From Methyloterricola oryzae (lineage in GTDB: Bacteria; Pseudomonadota; Gammaproteobacteria; Methylococcales; Methylococcaceae), in assembly GCF_000934725.1 (NCBI RefSeq), contig NZ_JYNS01000002.1, forward strand, positions 124,001 through 188,000: a DNA stretch of 64,000 nt. The letters run 5' to 3'. The notes under the pieces were generated by a model. That model saw only the letters and a list, made by a program, of their open reading frames with translations, made no database searches and was not told the origin of the DNA. Positions 47,997 to 57,176 of this stretch are shown here, in pieces. How positions within the stretch are numbered: the stretch's first letter is position 1; each line of letters opens with the position of its first letter. Both the position numbers and the translations under genes were made by a program.

Positions 47997-48003
47997 TTCT
48001 GCC

Positions 48004-49386
48004 ATGGGGCGTGCGTACTGGCCGCGTGGCTCAGCCGTGTGCCTGCTCCTCCTCGTCTTCTCCGCCTGCACGCAGGCTCCCCAGCGCGATCCCCTGGACG
48101 CGGGCGATGCCGTGCCCGCTCGCTGGAGCGGAAGGGAGCAGGTATCGAAACCCGTGCCGGAGCGTTGGCTGGAGGGCTTTGGCAAGCCGGCCCTGACCCG
48201 TGCCGTTCAGGAGGCGCTGGGCCGCAACTACGATCTGCGCGCGGCGGCGGCGCGGGTGGAAGCTGCTCGGCAATTGGCACGGATCGAAGGATCCACGTTG
48301 TGGCCGCAACTGGGCTTTACCGGCGGCTACCAGCGTTCGCAGGTACGCGACTCCGGTTTCGGCTCCAGTGAATTCGGCGCCTTTCAGGCCATGTTCACCC
48401 TCGACTGGGAACTGGATGTATGGGGTCGCATCCGCGCGGCCCGCGACGCCGCCGGACAGGATGCCGAGGCCGCGGCCAGCGATTTTCGTAGCGCGCGCCT
48501 GTCCCTGGCGGCGCGCACCGCCCAGGCCTGGTTCGACCTGGCCGAGGCCCGGTTGCAAGTGCAGGTGTCGGAGCAATCGATCCACGACCGCCGCGTCATC
48601 GTCGACCTGGTGCGTGGGCGCTTCGCGCGCGGTTTGACCCGCGGCCTGGATTTGCGCCTGGCCCTGACGGACCTCGCCGATGCCGAGGCGCAGTTGGCGG
48701 ATGCGCGTAACCGGGAGCAGATTTCCGGGAGGCTCTTGGAGACTCTGCTTGGGCGCTATCCCGGCAATTCCCGATCGGCTGAGCTGGATCTGCCCGAGCC
48801 GCCGGCGCAGATTCAGGCGGGTCTGCCCTCGGAACTGCTGCTGCGCCGCCCCGACCTGGCCGCGGCCTTTCAGCGCCTCAAGGCTCAGGATCTGCGCCTG
48901 GAAAGCGCGGAAAAGGCGCTGCTGCCGCGCGTCGCCCTGACCGCCGATGGCGGCACCCGCAGCGCCGCGCTGGCGGAACTCATCGACCCGCGCGCCGCCG
49001 CCTGGAACCTGGGCATGGGGCTGCTGCAACCCATCTTTACCGGTGGACGCCTGAAAGGGGAGATCGACCTCGCCTCGGCCCGAGCGGACGAGGCCCTGAA
49101 CCTATACAGGAGCAGTGCGCTGGACGCGTTCCGGCAGGTGGAGCAGGCCCTGGGCGCGGAGGAGTGGCTCCGTCGGCAGGAGCAGGCCCTGCGCGAGGCG
49201 GTGGAACAAACCGAGGCCAGCCGCAAGCTGGCGGTGTATGCCTACCGTCATGGCGATATCGAGATTCTGACCTTGCTGGACAGCTACCGCAGCACCCTGA
49301 GCGCGCAGAGCGCCCACCTGACGGTGCGCCGGCAAATGCTCAACAACCGCGTCGGCCTCTACCTGGCCCTGGGGGGCGGCGTATGA
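48004..49386 (+). CDS. NodT/OprM-family outer-membrane lipoprotein of an RND efflux pump
   Basis: 460 aa from ATG 48004. Lipoprotein signal with lipobox FSAC (Cys at about 20). Two OEP repeats (PVPERWLEGFGKPALTRAVQEAL start; ELDVWGRIRAARDAAG) typical of OprM/NodT. Forms the outer channel for the adaptor and RND pump encoded next. Follows exbD by eight bases on the same strand. Confidence 0.9.
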   Translation: MGRAYWPRGSAVCLLLLVFSACTQAPQRDPLDAGDAVPARWSGREQVSKPVPERWLEGFGKPALTRAVQEALGRNYDLRAAAARVEAARQLARIEGSTLWPQLGFTGGYQRSQVRDSGFGSSEFGAFQAMFTLDWELDVWGRIRAARDAAGQDAEAAASDFRSARLSLAARTAQAWFDLAEARLQVQVSEQSIHDRRVIVDLVRGRFARGLTRGLDLRLALTDLADAEAQLADARNREQISGRLLETLLGRYPGNSRSAELDLPEPPAQIQAGLPSELLLRRPDLAAAFQRLKAQDLRLESAEKALLPRVALTADGGTRSAALAELIDPRAAAWNLGMGLLQPIFTGGRLKGEIDLASARADEALNLYRSSALDAFRQVEQALGAEEWLRRQEQALREAVEQTEASRKLAVYAYRHGDIEILTLLDSYRSTLSAQSAHLTVRRQMLNNRVGLYLALGGGV

Positions 49387-49435
49387 GGCTTGATCCGACC
49401 CGCTGTCTGGAACCCCTTGGCCTGAACGACCATTC

Positions 49436-50617
49436 ATGCGCCTGAACCTGAAAACCCTCCTTCCCGCGCTGCTGCTGATGGCCGGGGCCGCGGCCGCGTG
49501 GGCCATCGTCGTGAATCGGCCAATGGTCGCGCCTAAGCTCGCGGAGCCGGACGTACCCCTGGTGCGCGTGCTCCAGGTGGAACCCCAGACCCTGCGCCTG
49601 GATGTGCCATCCCAGGGTGTCGCCAGCCCGCGGGAGGAAATCGACTGGGTGGCGGAAGTCGCCGGCAAGGTGATCCGGGTCAGCCCGGATTTCGTGCCCG
49701 GCGGCTTTTTTACGGCAGGGCAGGAACTGCTCGCCATCGATCCCAGGGACTACGATCACGCCATCGCCGCCGCCCAGGCCGGCATCGCCGAGGCGCGGCG
49801 AATGGTGGCGCAAGAGGAAGCCCAGGCGGAGCAGGCACGCAGCGAATGGCAGGCATTGGGGGAAGGCAGGCCTTCGCCCCTGACCTTGCACGAGCCGCAA
49901 CTGGCCGAGGCCCGAGCGCGCTTGAAGGCGTCGGAAGCCGATCTGGCCAAGGCCCGCTTGCAGCGCAGCCGCTGCGATCTGAAAGCGCCCTTCGCCGGGC
50001 GCGTGCTGGAGCGCCTGGCGGGACTGGGCCATTACGTTCAGCCGGGCGAGAAACTGGCACGGCTGTATTCCACCGATGTGGCGGTGGTGCGCTTGCCCGT
50101 GTCGACGGAGCAACTGGCCTATCTCGACATGGATCTTGAGCGCCGCAGCCAGCCGCCGACCCCGGGTCCTGGCGTGAGGCTCACGGCCTGGGTGGGCGGC
50201 CAGGCGCAGCACTGGCAGGGGCGCATCGTGCGCAGTGAAGGCCGTATCGACCCGGACACCGGCCTGCTGCACCTGGTGGCCGAGGTCCGAGAACCCTACG
50301 CGGCCCGGAATGGAGCGCCGCTGCTGCCCGGACTGTTCGTGCAGGCGGAGATCGAGGGACTCCCGCGATCCGGCCTTTATTCCCTGCCGGTCGCCGTCAT
50401 GAATGCCGCTCAGGAAGCCTTGCTGGTGGACAAGGACGAGCGCCTGCGCATCCGCAAGCTGGAGGTGCTGCGCCAGGAGCCGGATCGCGTGCTGGTTCGC
50501 GGCGGCTTAAATCCGGGCGACCGCGTGGTGCTGGACGGCGTGAGCGTCCCGGTGGATGGCATGAGGGTCAAGGTCGAAGACGCGCGCTCATCCACGCGTA
50601 TGGCCGAGGGCCGGTGA
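49436..50617 (+). CDS. RND efflux periplasmic adaptor (MFP/HlyD family)
   Basis: 393 aa. N-terminal membrane anchor (LLPALLLMAGAAAAWAIVV), barrel-sandwich halves (VDWVAEVAGKVIRVSPDFVPGGFF-like region and LKAPFAGRVLERLAGLGHYVQPGEKL), hairpin and beta-barrel domains. Its stop overlaps the GTG start of the pump gene (GTGA). Ten or so helical heptads in the hairpin make it a short-hairpin adaptor. Confidence 0.9.
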   Translation: MRLNLKTLLPALLLMAGAAAAWAIVVNRPMVAPKLAEPDVPLVRVLQVEPQTLRLDVPSQGVASPREEIDWVAEVAGKVIRVSPDFVPGGFFTAGQELLAIDPRDYDHAIAAAQAGIAEARRMVAQEEAQAEQARSEWQALGEGRPSPLTLHEPQLAEARARLKASEADLAKARLQRSRCDLKAPFAGRVLERLAGLGHYVQPGEKLARLYSTDVAVVRLPVSTEQLAYLDMDLERRSQPPTPGPGVRLTAWVGGQAQHWQGRIVRSEGRIDPDTGLLHLVAEVREPYAARNGAPLLPGLFVQAEIEGLPRSGLYSLPVAVMNAAQEALLVDKDERLRIRKLEVLRQEPDRVLVRGGLNPGDRVVLDGVSVPVDGMRVKVEDARSSTRMAEGR

Positions 50618-53600
50618 GCGGCCCCTCGTCTCAGGTGCGCGCGGGCGGTCTCATCGCCTGGTTCGCCTCCAACCCGGTGGCGGCGAACCTTTTGATGGCG
50701 CTCATCATCTGTGCCGGCGCGGGCAGCCTGCTGTTCATGGACCGCGAGGTGTTCCCGCGCTTTCTGCCCAACCAGATCGAAATCCTGGCTCACTATCCGG
50801 GCGCCGGCGCGCTGGAGGTGGAGGATGCCGTCTGTGTACGGATCGAGGAGGCCATCCACGACCTGCCAGGTATCAAGCGCCTGCGTTCGGAGATCAGCGA
50901 TCAGGGCGACTGCAACGTCAATGTGGCCGTATTGCCGGACCACAACGTCAACGAGATGATCAACTCGCTCCGCGGCCGGGTGCAGGCAATTCCGCGGATG
51001 CCCAAGGCACTGGAGCCTATCGTCGTGCAGCGACTGGTGCGCGAGGGCGATGACGGCGTCATCTGGGTCGCCCTGCACGGCCGTACCGACCCGATGAACC
51101 TCAAGGCCCTGGCCGAGCGCGTGGAAGTGGAATTGGGGCGGGTTCCCGGCGTCACCCAGGTCTACAACTATTTTCCCACGCCCTACGAAATTGCGGTCGA
51201 GGTTTCCGCGGACAAGCTCCGTCAATTCAATCTGAGCCTGCAAGAAGTGGCGGACGCCATGCGTCGCGCATCCCTGGACCTGCCGGGCGGACTGGTCAAG
51301 GGCGAGGCCGGCGAATTGCTGCTGCGCGTACAGGGACGGGCGCGGGATGCCCTGGCGGTGGGCAATCTGATCCTGCGGACCCATCCGGACGGCAGTCGCC
51401 TGCTCCTGCGTGACGTGGCCACCGTCAATGACGGATTGCAGGAGCGTATGGCTGACTGGCGCCACAATGGCGAGCCGGCCCAGGGTTGGGAGGTGCATGG
51501 CAGCCACGACGAGGTAGAAGTGGCGCGCCGCGTGAAGGCCTATGCGGCGGATTTGCAGACCAGGTTGCCGGAGGGCATGTCGCTCACCACCTGGTGGGAT
51601 GATTCCCAGGCCTATGAGGAGCGCACCCGCACCCTGATCGAGGATGGCCTGGGCGGGTTCCTGTTGGTGTGTCTCGTGCTGACCCTGTTCCTGAGCTTGC
51701 GGGTGGCCTTATGGGCGGGCCTTGGCATCCTGACTTCCGTGTTTGGTGCCTTCGCCCTGATGCCGTTGCTCGGCCTGTCCATGAACATGCTGTCCCTGTT
51801 CGGCTTCCTGCTGGCCATGGGCATCCTGGTCGACGACGCCATCATCATCGGCGAGGCGGTGCATACGGAGCAGACCGGAGAAGGCGGCGCGGACACCCCG
51901 CCATTCGGAGCGGTTCAGTTGCGCGCCCACTGCCTGGCGGCGGCCATACGCGGTACGCAGAACGTGGCCTTGCCCGTGGTGCTGGCGGTGCTGGTGGTGC
52001 TGGTGGCGTTTCTGCCCGGCCTGTTCGTGCCGGGCTGGGCCGGCGAGATGATGCGGCCCATTTGCCTGGTGATGATCCTCACCCTGGTGTTTTCCCTGGT
52101 GGAAGCCCTGCTCATCCTGCCTGCCCATCTCGCCAGTCCGACCGAGTTGCGGCCCCGCTCAACGCGTCTGTCGCGCCTGCGCGGAGCTCTCAACCGGGCT
52201 TTGGGGCGTTTCATTCACGCCCTCTATCGGCGGCTGCTGGAGCGGGCGCTCGCCTGGCGCTGGCTCAGCCTGAGCGGGTTCGCGGTGCTGCTCATGCTGT
52301 CCCTGGCCCTGGTGCTGGGGGGGCATGTGCGCCACTCCCTGCGCGCCGATGTCACCCGTGACAGCTTCTGGGTCAATCTCAAGCTGCCCCAGGACGTGCC
52401 CTATGCTGAGACCCGCCGCTTGGCGGAGAAGGTGGAAAAGGCGCTGTTCGAACTGCGGGATGAACTGGACAGGCAAGGCGGTGGCGGGCGCTCCGTGATC
52501 GTCGGCCTGGAGAGCATCCTCTGGGAGCATGGCGGAGGGTTCTGGACCGAATTGTCGCCGGAGGGGCGTCAGCGCATCGTGGTGGACGACTTCGTTCGCG
52601 AATGGCGCCGCCGCATCGGCGACATCGGCCGCGCCAAGATCGACTTCCTGGTGAAGGAGGGCGACGTGCCTTACGACATCGAGTTCGACTTGGGCGCATC
52701 CGATCCGGCCAAGGTGCATGAGGCGGCGGAGGAACTCAAGCGCAGCCTGGCGTCCTATCCCGGGGTGTACGACGTGATCGACTCCGCCGAGCCGGGCAAG
52801 CCCGAGATTCATCTGCAGCTGAAGCCGGCCGCCGAGCGCCTGGGACTGCGCCTGGAAGGCCTCGCCGAGCAGGTGCGCCAGGCCTATTTCGGCGAGGCAG
52901 TGCACCGGCTGCAGCGTGGCCGCAGCGAGGTCAAGGTGCTGGTGCGCTTGCCGCGTGGCGAGAGGAGATCCCTGGACGACCTGAAACGGCTTCCGGTGAG
53001 TCTGCCCGGCGGCGGACTCGCCCCCCTGGAGAGCCTGGCAGGGATCGAACTGCGGCCGGGTTATTCCAAGCTGGTCCGGCAGGACCGTCAGCGGGTGCTC
53101 AAGGTGCAGGCCCGCGTCGATCCCGCGCTTGCCGATGTGAACGCAATCTACGAGCGGCTGGAAACGGCGGAACTGCCTCGCTTGAAACAGCGCTATCCCG
53201 GATTGAACGCCGACATAGGCGAGGAACGGGAGGACGAGCTGACTTCCCTGCGGGCGCTGGGGTTCAACACGCTCATCTCCCTGCTGCTGATCTATGCCCT
53301 CATCGCCATTCCTTTCCGCTCCTACAGCAAGCCGTTCATCTTCTTGCTGGCGGCGCCGGTGGCCTGGAGCGGCGCGGTGCTGGCCCACTGGCTGGCCGGC
53401 CTGCCTTTGTCCATGGAGTCCCTGGTGGGCATGATCGCCGCCAGCGGCGTGGTGGTGAATGACAGCCTGGTGCTGCTGGATTACATCAAGGAGCGGGAGA
53501 TTCAAGGAGACGACGCAGCGGGCGTGTGCGAACTGATCGTGGAAGCCTGCACCGCGCGCTTTCGCCCGATCTTGCTGGCCTTCCTCACCAACTTCGCGGG

Positions 53601-53796
53601 TTTTCTGCCCACCCTGCTGGAAACCAGCGAGCAGGCGCGCTTCCTGATCCCCATGACGCTCTCCCTTTCGGCCGGGCTGCTGGTGGGCATGGCGGCGAGC
53701 CTGATCCTTGCGCCGGTGGCCTATGCGACCCTGGCCGGGGGCGACCGCATGCGATGGGGATCCCAAGACCGGGCGCTCCTGAACAAGAGGACATGA
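50614..53796 (+). CDS. RND-family efflux pump inner-membrane subunit
   Basis: 1060 aa, twelve transmembrane helices in the usual 1+5+1+5 order with two large periplasmic loops. The proton-relay pair D407/D408 in TM4 (MGILVDDAIII) is intact, at the same numbering as AcrB. The N-terminal block WFASNPVAANLLMALIICAG resembles the less studied HAE-type permeases rather than AcrB itself. Placed in the same strand run as a siderophore receptor and TonB, it may export a chelator, as PvdRT-OpmQ does for pyoverdine, but ordinary drug or metabolite efflux is equally possible from sequence. Confidence 0.92.
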   Translation: MSGPSSQVRAGGLIAWFASNPVAANLLMALIICAGAGSLLFMDREVFPRFLPNQIEILAHYPGAGALEVEDAVCVRIEEAIHDLPGIKRLRSEISDQGDCNVNVAVLPDHNVNEMINSLRGRVQAIPRMPKALEPIVVQRLVREGDDGVIWVALHGRTDPMNLKALAERVEVELGRVPGVTQVYNYFPTPYEIAVEVSADKLRQFNLSLQEVADAMRRASLDLPGGLVKGEAGELLLRVQGRARDALAVGNLILRTHPDGSRLLLRDVATVNDGLQERMADWRHNGEPAQGWEVHGSHDEVEVARRVKAYAADLQTRLPEGMSLTTWWDDSQAYEERTRTLIEDGLGGFLLVCLVLTLFLSLRVALWAGLGILTSVFGAFALMPLLGLSMNMLSLFGFLLAMGILVDDAIIIGEAVHTEQTGEGGADTPPFGAVQLRAHCLAAAIRGTQNVALPVVLAVLVVLVAFLPGLFVPGWAGEMMRPICLVMILTLVFSLVEALLILPAHLASPTELRPRSTRLSRLRGALNRALGRFIHALYRRLLERALAWRWLSLSGFAVLLMLSLALVLGGHVRHSLRADVTRDSFWVNLKLPQDVPYAETRRLAEKVEKALFELRDELDRQGGGGRSVIVGLESILWEHGGGFWTELSPEGRQRIVVDDFVREWRRRIGDIGRAKIDFLVKEGDVPYDIEFDLGASDPAKVHEAAEELKRSLASYPGVYDVIDSAEPGKPEIHLQLKPAAERLGLRLEGLAEQVRQAYFGEAVHRLQRGRSEVKVLVRLPRGERRSLDDLKRLPVSLPGGGLAPLESLAGIELRPGYSKLVRQDRQRVLKVQARVDPALADVNAIYERLETAELPRLKQRYPGLNADIGEEREDELTSLRALGFNTLISLLLIYALIAIPFRSYSKPFIFLLAAPVAWSGAVLAHWLAGLPLSMESLVGMIAASGVVVNDSLVLLDYIKEREIQGDDAAGVCELIVEACTARFRPILLAFLTNFAGFLPTLLETSEQARFLIPMTLSLSAGLLVGMAASLILAPVAYATLAGGDRMRWGSQDRALLNKRT

Positions 53797-53879
53797 CATG
53801 GCCGGGATTTGGCGTACCACTGGATGAAATGCCGATATCGCGTTAAAACCCTCGGATAGACACTGAGGGGGAGGGCTCG

Positions 53880-54830
53880 ATGGCCGGTAGTAGTTTGTTC
53901 GCGCTGATCGACGATATCGCATCGCTGCTGGACGATATCTCGCTGATGACCAAGGTGGCAGCCAAGAAGACCGCCGGCGTGCTGGGCGACGATCTGGCAC
54001 TAAACGCGCAGCAGGTGGCGGGCGTAGGCGCCGAGCGCGAACTGCCGGTGGTCTGGGCAGTGGCCAAGGGTTCCGTTGGCAACAAGCTCATCCTGGTGCC
54101 GGCAGCGCTGGCCCTGAGCGCCTTTGCGCCCTGGGCAGTGTCGCCGCTGCTGATGCTGGGCGGGCTGTATCTGTGCTTCGAAGGCTTTGAAAAGATCGCC
54201 CACGGGTTTCTGGTCGGGCGGGGCGAAAGCTCACAGGCCGATCCCGATGGGGCGAAGATGCGGCTCGAGGTCTTGTCGGGCCTGGATCTCGTCGACCTGG
54301 AAAAGGCGAAAATCCGCGGCGCCATCCGCACCGACTTCGTGTTGTCCGCGGAGATCATCGTCATTGCCTTGGGCACCGTTCAAAGCACGGCGCTTGCGAC
54401 GCAGATCGCCGTGCTGTCTGCCATCGCCCTGCTGATGACGGTGGGTGTGTACGGCCTGGTGGCGGGCATCGTCAAGCTGGACGATGCCGGGCTTTACCTG
54501 GTGCGCAGCGGCAATGGCCTGCTGGGCGGGCTGGGCCGCTTCATCCTCGGCCTGGCTCCCTTGCTGATGAAGGCCCTGTCGGTGGCGGGAACGGCCGCTA
54601 TGTTCCTGGTGGGGGGCGGCATACTGGTGCACGGCATGCCGGTCCTGCACGCCGTGCTGCCGGAGCTGCCGGCATGGTCGGAGGCCCTGCCGGTGCCGGG
54701 CGAGTGGGTGCTGCCGATCATGCCCCTGCTGTTGAACGGGCTGGTGGGGCTCGCCGCCGGGGCGGCGGCCCTGCTGGTGGTCTCGGCGGCGAGCCGCATG
54801 CGGGGCTGGCTGGGGTTCCCGGCACACTGA
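53880..54830 (+). CDS. DUF808 family inner-membrane protein (YedI-like)
   Basis: 316 aa. Starts MAGSSLFALIDDIASLLDDISLM, the diagnostic DUF808 opening, followed by KVAAKKTAGVLGDDLALNAQQV and about seven hydrophobic helices. Function unknown in all bacteria. GGGGGAGGG lies just upstream of the ATG. Probably the last gene of the plus-strand run. Confidence 0.9.
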   Translation: MAGSSLFALIDDIASLLDDISLMTKVAAKKTAGVLGDDLALNAQQVAGVGAERELPVVWAVAKGSVGNKLILVPAALALSAFAPWAVSPLLMLGGLYLCFEGFEKIAHGFLVGRGESSQADPDGAKMRLEVLSGLDLVDLEKAKIRGAIRTDFVLSAEIIVIALGTVQSTALATQIAVLSAIALLMTVGVYGLVAGIVKLDDAGLYLVRSGNGLLGGLGRFILGLAPLLMKALSVAGTAAMFLVGGGILVHGMPVLHAVLPELPAWSEALPVPGEWVLPIMPLLLNGLVGLAAGAAALLVVSAASRMRGWLGFPAH

Positions 54831-54873
54831 GTCGCCGGGAACCACGCTCGAACGGAATCGTTGCTGGTTTTCT

Positions 54874-55115
54874 GGTTCCCACGCCGAGCATGGGAGCGAG
54901 GCGCCGGGGTGCCCTGCGGCCTCTTTCTCTGGTACCCACGCTCTGCGTGGGAACCCTGTATTGGACGCTCCGCGTCCACGCTAGGCGCGGAGCGCCAGGC
55001 TTTGACGCTCCCACGCGGAGCATGGGAGCGAGCAGAGGGGCGAGTGCTCTGCGTCCAAGCTAGGCGCGGAGCGCCGGGTTTGGCGTTCCCACCGCGGGGC
55101 ATGGGAGCGAGCAGG
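54874..55115. repeat. Cluster of REP-like palindromic repeats
   Basis: Three copies of a TCCCA...GCATGGGAGCGAG element (54874-54900, 55004-55035, 55082-55115). There is also a hairpin GGTACCCACG/CGTGGGAACC (54931-54955) and two copies of GCTAGGCGCGGAGCGCC (54980-54996 and 55059-55075), each preceded by GCGTCCA. Typical of dispersed extragenic palindromes; the cluster sits between convergent genes. No cas genes and no regular spacing, so it is not a CRISPR. Confidence 0.8.
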
Positions 55116-55126
55116 AGGCGCGAGCG

Positions 55127-56983
55127 TCAGCGTACCTTCAATTGCAGCGCGGTGGTGCCGGAAGCGCCGCTGGCCATGCTCACTACACCGCTGTTGATGG
55201 CGGCGCCGCGTTTGCGTGCCTGTGCGGTGATCTCCACCTGCAATGCCTCGCCTGCCGCCAGATCGCCCAGATCGCAGGTCAGGGTACCCCCCAGCTTGGA
55301 TTTCGGCTGGTTCGTCAGGCTGCAGCTACCCTGGCTCGGCTGGGCTTTGCGGAAGCGCAGCCTGGAGCTCAGTTCATTCTGAAAGGCGATGCTCTGAGCC
55401 GTGCCCGTGCCTTCGTTGGCTATGCGCAGTTGTAAAAGCAGCTTGGCGCCCAATCTAAGCTTTTTCGCGGCGGGTTTCAGCAGTTGGCTTTCCAGCACCA
55501 GGCGCGCCCCGGAGGCGGCGATGGGGTTGGCGCCGGAGGAATCGCCGGTATTTCCGGGCGAGGCGGGCGTGCCGGGATTGCTTGGGTTGCTCGGATTGCC
55601 TGGACTGCCGGGCGTACCCGGGTCTTTGGCTGGCGGCAGCACCGGCGTCTCCGGAGTCGGGTTTTGCGGCGTGCTTGGCGGTTGGATGGTGGGCGACCCC
55701 GGTGGCGGCGTGCCCACGGTGACGAGCTGCGTGCACTGGGCCCGGTTGCCGGCGCCGTCGGTGGCGGTCCAGGTGACTAGGGTGATGGCGTCCACCGCGA
55801 GCGGCTTGGGCGAGTTGTTGGTCACCACCGGTGCCGGGTCCAGATTGTCCGTGGCCACGGCGGTTCCAAGGCTGGCGGGCTGCGCGGCGGTGGTGATGGC
55901 CCTCGGGCAGGCGATTTGGGGCGCAGTGCGGTCGGGTGTCAGCACCACGGCGTGATATTGTGTCGGCAACCTGCCAAGTCGAGCCGCGCCCGCGATCAAC
56001 CCAGTATCACTGATTGAAAAGGCGTCTTCTACTGTCAGGCCATTTCCCGGTGCGAGCAAGGTGTTCAGATCGATCATCGCGCCTCCGTCCCACAGGAATG
56101 CGCGCTTGAGTTGATCGCCCCGGGTGGTTGCAGTGCCCACAACCTGACCGGCCGCATTGATGGCGAAGGCCTCGCTGAAGGTTCCGCCAAGCGTGCCGAG
56201 GTCCAGTGGCGCTTGGCCGTAGCGCCATAGCGCCGCGTGCTGGCCGGCGTCGCCGTTGAGCGTTGAATAACCGACTACATCGCCATTGCCGTTGATGGAG
56301 TGACCTTCGCTGAATCCGCCAGCCTGCAACGTGCCGAGGTCTGTCATGACCCCGCTTTGCCAGATGAAGGCGTGCTGTTTGCCATTCGGGAGACTGGAAT
56401 AGCCCGTCACTTGATGGGCGTCATTGATTCCGTTGGCTTGGCTGAATCGTCCGCCCGGAAGCGTTCCAAGATCCTGGAGGGAATTGCCGTTGCCGACAAA
56501 GGCATGTTCGGTCGTATCACCCTTGACGTCGGATACACCGGCTACCGTCCCGAGGCTATCAAGCGCAAGCGCTCGGCTGTCGGATCCCCCAAGGGTGAGG
56601 AGGTCGAAGACTTGGCCGCCCTGCCAAAGCACGGCGTGATGGTTTTGGGTTCCGCTGCTGAATGAAAAACCCGTTGCCATTCCATTTGCATTGATGGCGA
56701 AGGCTTCGGAGTGAGTGCCTCCGAGGTCTGGCAATTGGGTTCGTGTCAGGTCGTTCGCGGTTGTCTGGAAAGCTTTAACCGCGGCATTGAGTGGGAGCGT
56801 GTGGATGCCCGCCACATCGGAAGAATCGTTGGTTGCCCAGCCTTGGCTGAAGCGTGTCTCAGGGCTCAGGGCCCCAAGATCGGTAATGAGGTAACGAGGC
56901 CCGGCTTGTGTCGAAACGGTGACAAGTCCACCCGCGACTGCTGAGGCCAGTAAGAAAAAACGGAAGTTCGTCGGTCTGTCCAT
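55127..56983 (-). CDS. Secreted HAF-repeat protein with HYR and DUF11 domains (shorter paralogue)
   Basis: 618 aa. Signal peptide (cleavage near STQA), then about seven HAF repeats (about 28-345; e.g. DLGTLGGTFSEAFAINAAGQVVG). One HYR-like domain follows (PQIACPRAITTAAQPASLG ... DNLDPAPV, about 355-425), then a Pro/Gly/Asn-rich linker (about 428-495) and a C-terminal DUF11-like domain (LRIANEGTGTAQSIAF). HAF repeats form extracellular beta-propeller-like structures of unknown function. No PEP-CTERM or LPXTG-like tail is seen. Paralogous in domain order to the next gene. Confidence 0.8.
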   Translation of the reverse strand: MDRPTNFRFFLLASAVAGGLVTVSTQAGPRYLITDLGALSPETRFSQGWATNDSSDVAGIHTLPLNAAVKAFQTTANDLTRTQLPDLGGTHSEAFAINANGMATGFSFSSGTQNHHAVLWQGGQVFDLLTLGGSDSRALALDSLGTVAGVSDVKGDTTEHAFVGNGNSLQDLGTLPGGRFSQANGINDAHQVTGYSSLPNGKQHAFIWQSGVMTDLGTLQAGGFSEGHSINGNGDVVGYSTLNGDAGQHAALWRYGQAPLDLGTLGGTFSEAFAINAAGQVVGTATTRGDQLKRAFLWDGGAMIDLNTLLAPGNGLTVEDAFSISDTGLIAGAARLGRLPTQYHAVVLTPDRTAPQIACPRAITTAAQPASLGTAVATDNLDPAPVVTNNSPKPLAVDAITLVTWTATDGAGNRAQCTQLVTVGTPPPGSPTIQPPSTPQNPTPETPVLPPAKDPGTPGSPGNPSNPSNPGTPASPGNTGDSSGANPIAASGARLVLESQLLKPAAKKLRLGAKLLLQLRIANEGTGTAQSIAFQNELSSRLRFRKAQPSQGSCSLTNQPKSKLGGTLTCDLGDLAAGEALQVEITAQARKRGAAINSGVVSMASGASGTTALQLKVR

Positions 56984-57176
56984 GGTCTTTGGCCGGGGGC
57001 TCGAGATAGAACTGGAGCCACTTGGGCTCCAGCCGGGTAAATCACCGCATTAACTTAGCGTGCGGCGATACCTATGCAAAGTTATGACGTTCTGCTCCAT
57101 GTTATCTGGCTTATATCCTGTATGGAATGGCCGGCGGGGCCAGGTGTACTGGGCGATTCGCCGGCATTCTCTTGCC

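Noticed and set aside
52159-54000. 613-codon minus-strand frame opposite the RND pump gene
   Set aside because: The RND pump is complete with its proton-relay Asp pair; the opposite frame is low-complexity Gln/His-rich, typical of antisense frames in G+C-rich genes.
54874-55115. CRISPR array
   Set aside because: Repeats are palindromic, of several kinds and irregularly spaced, and no cas gene is near.
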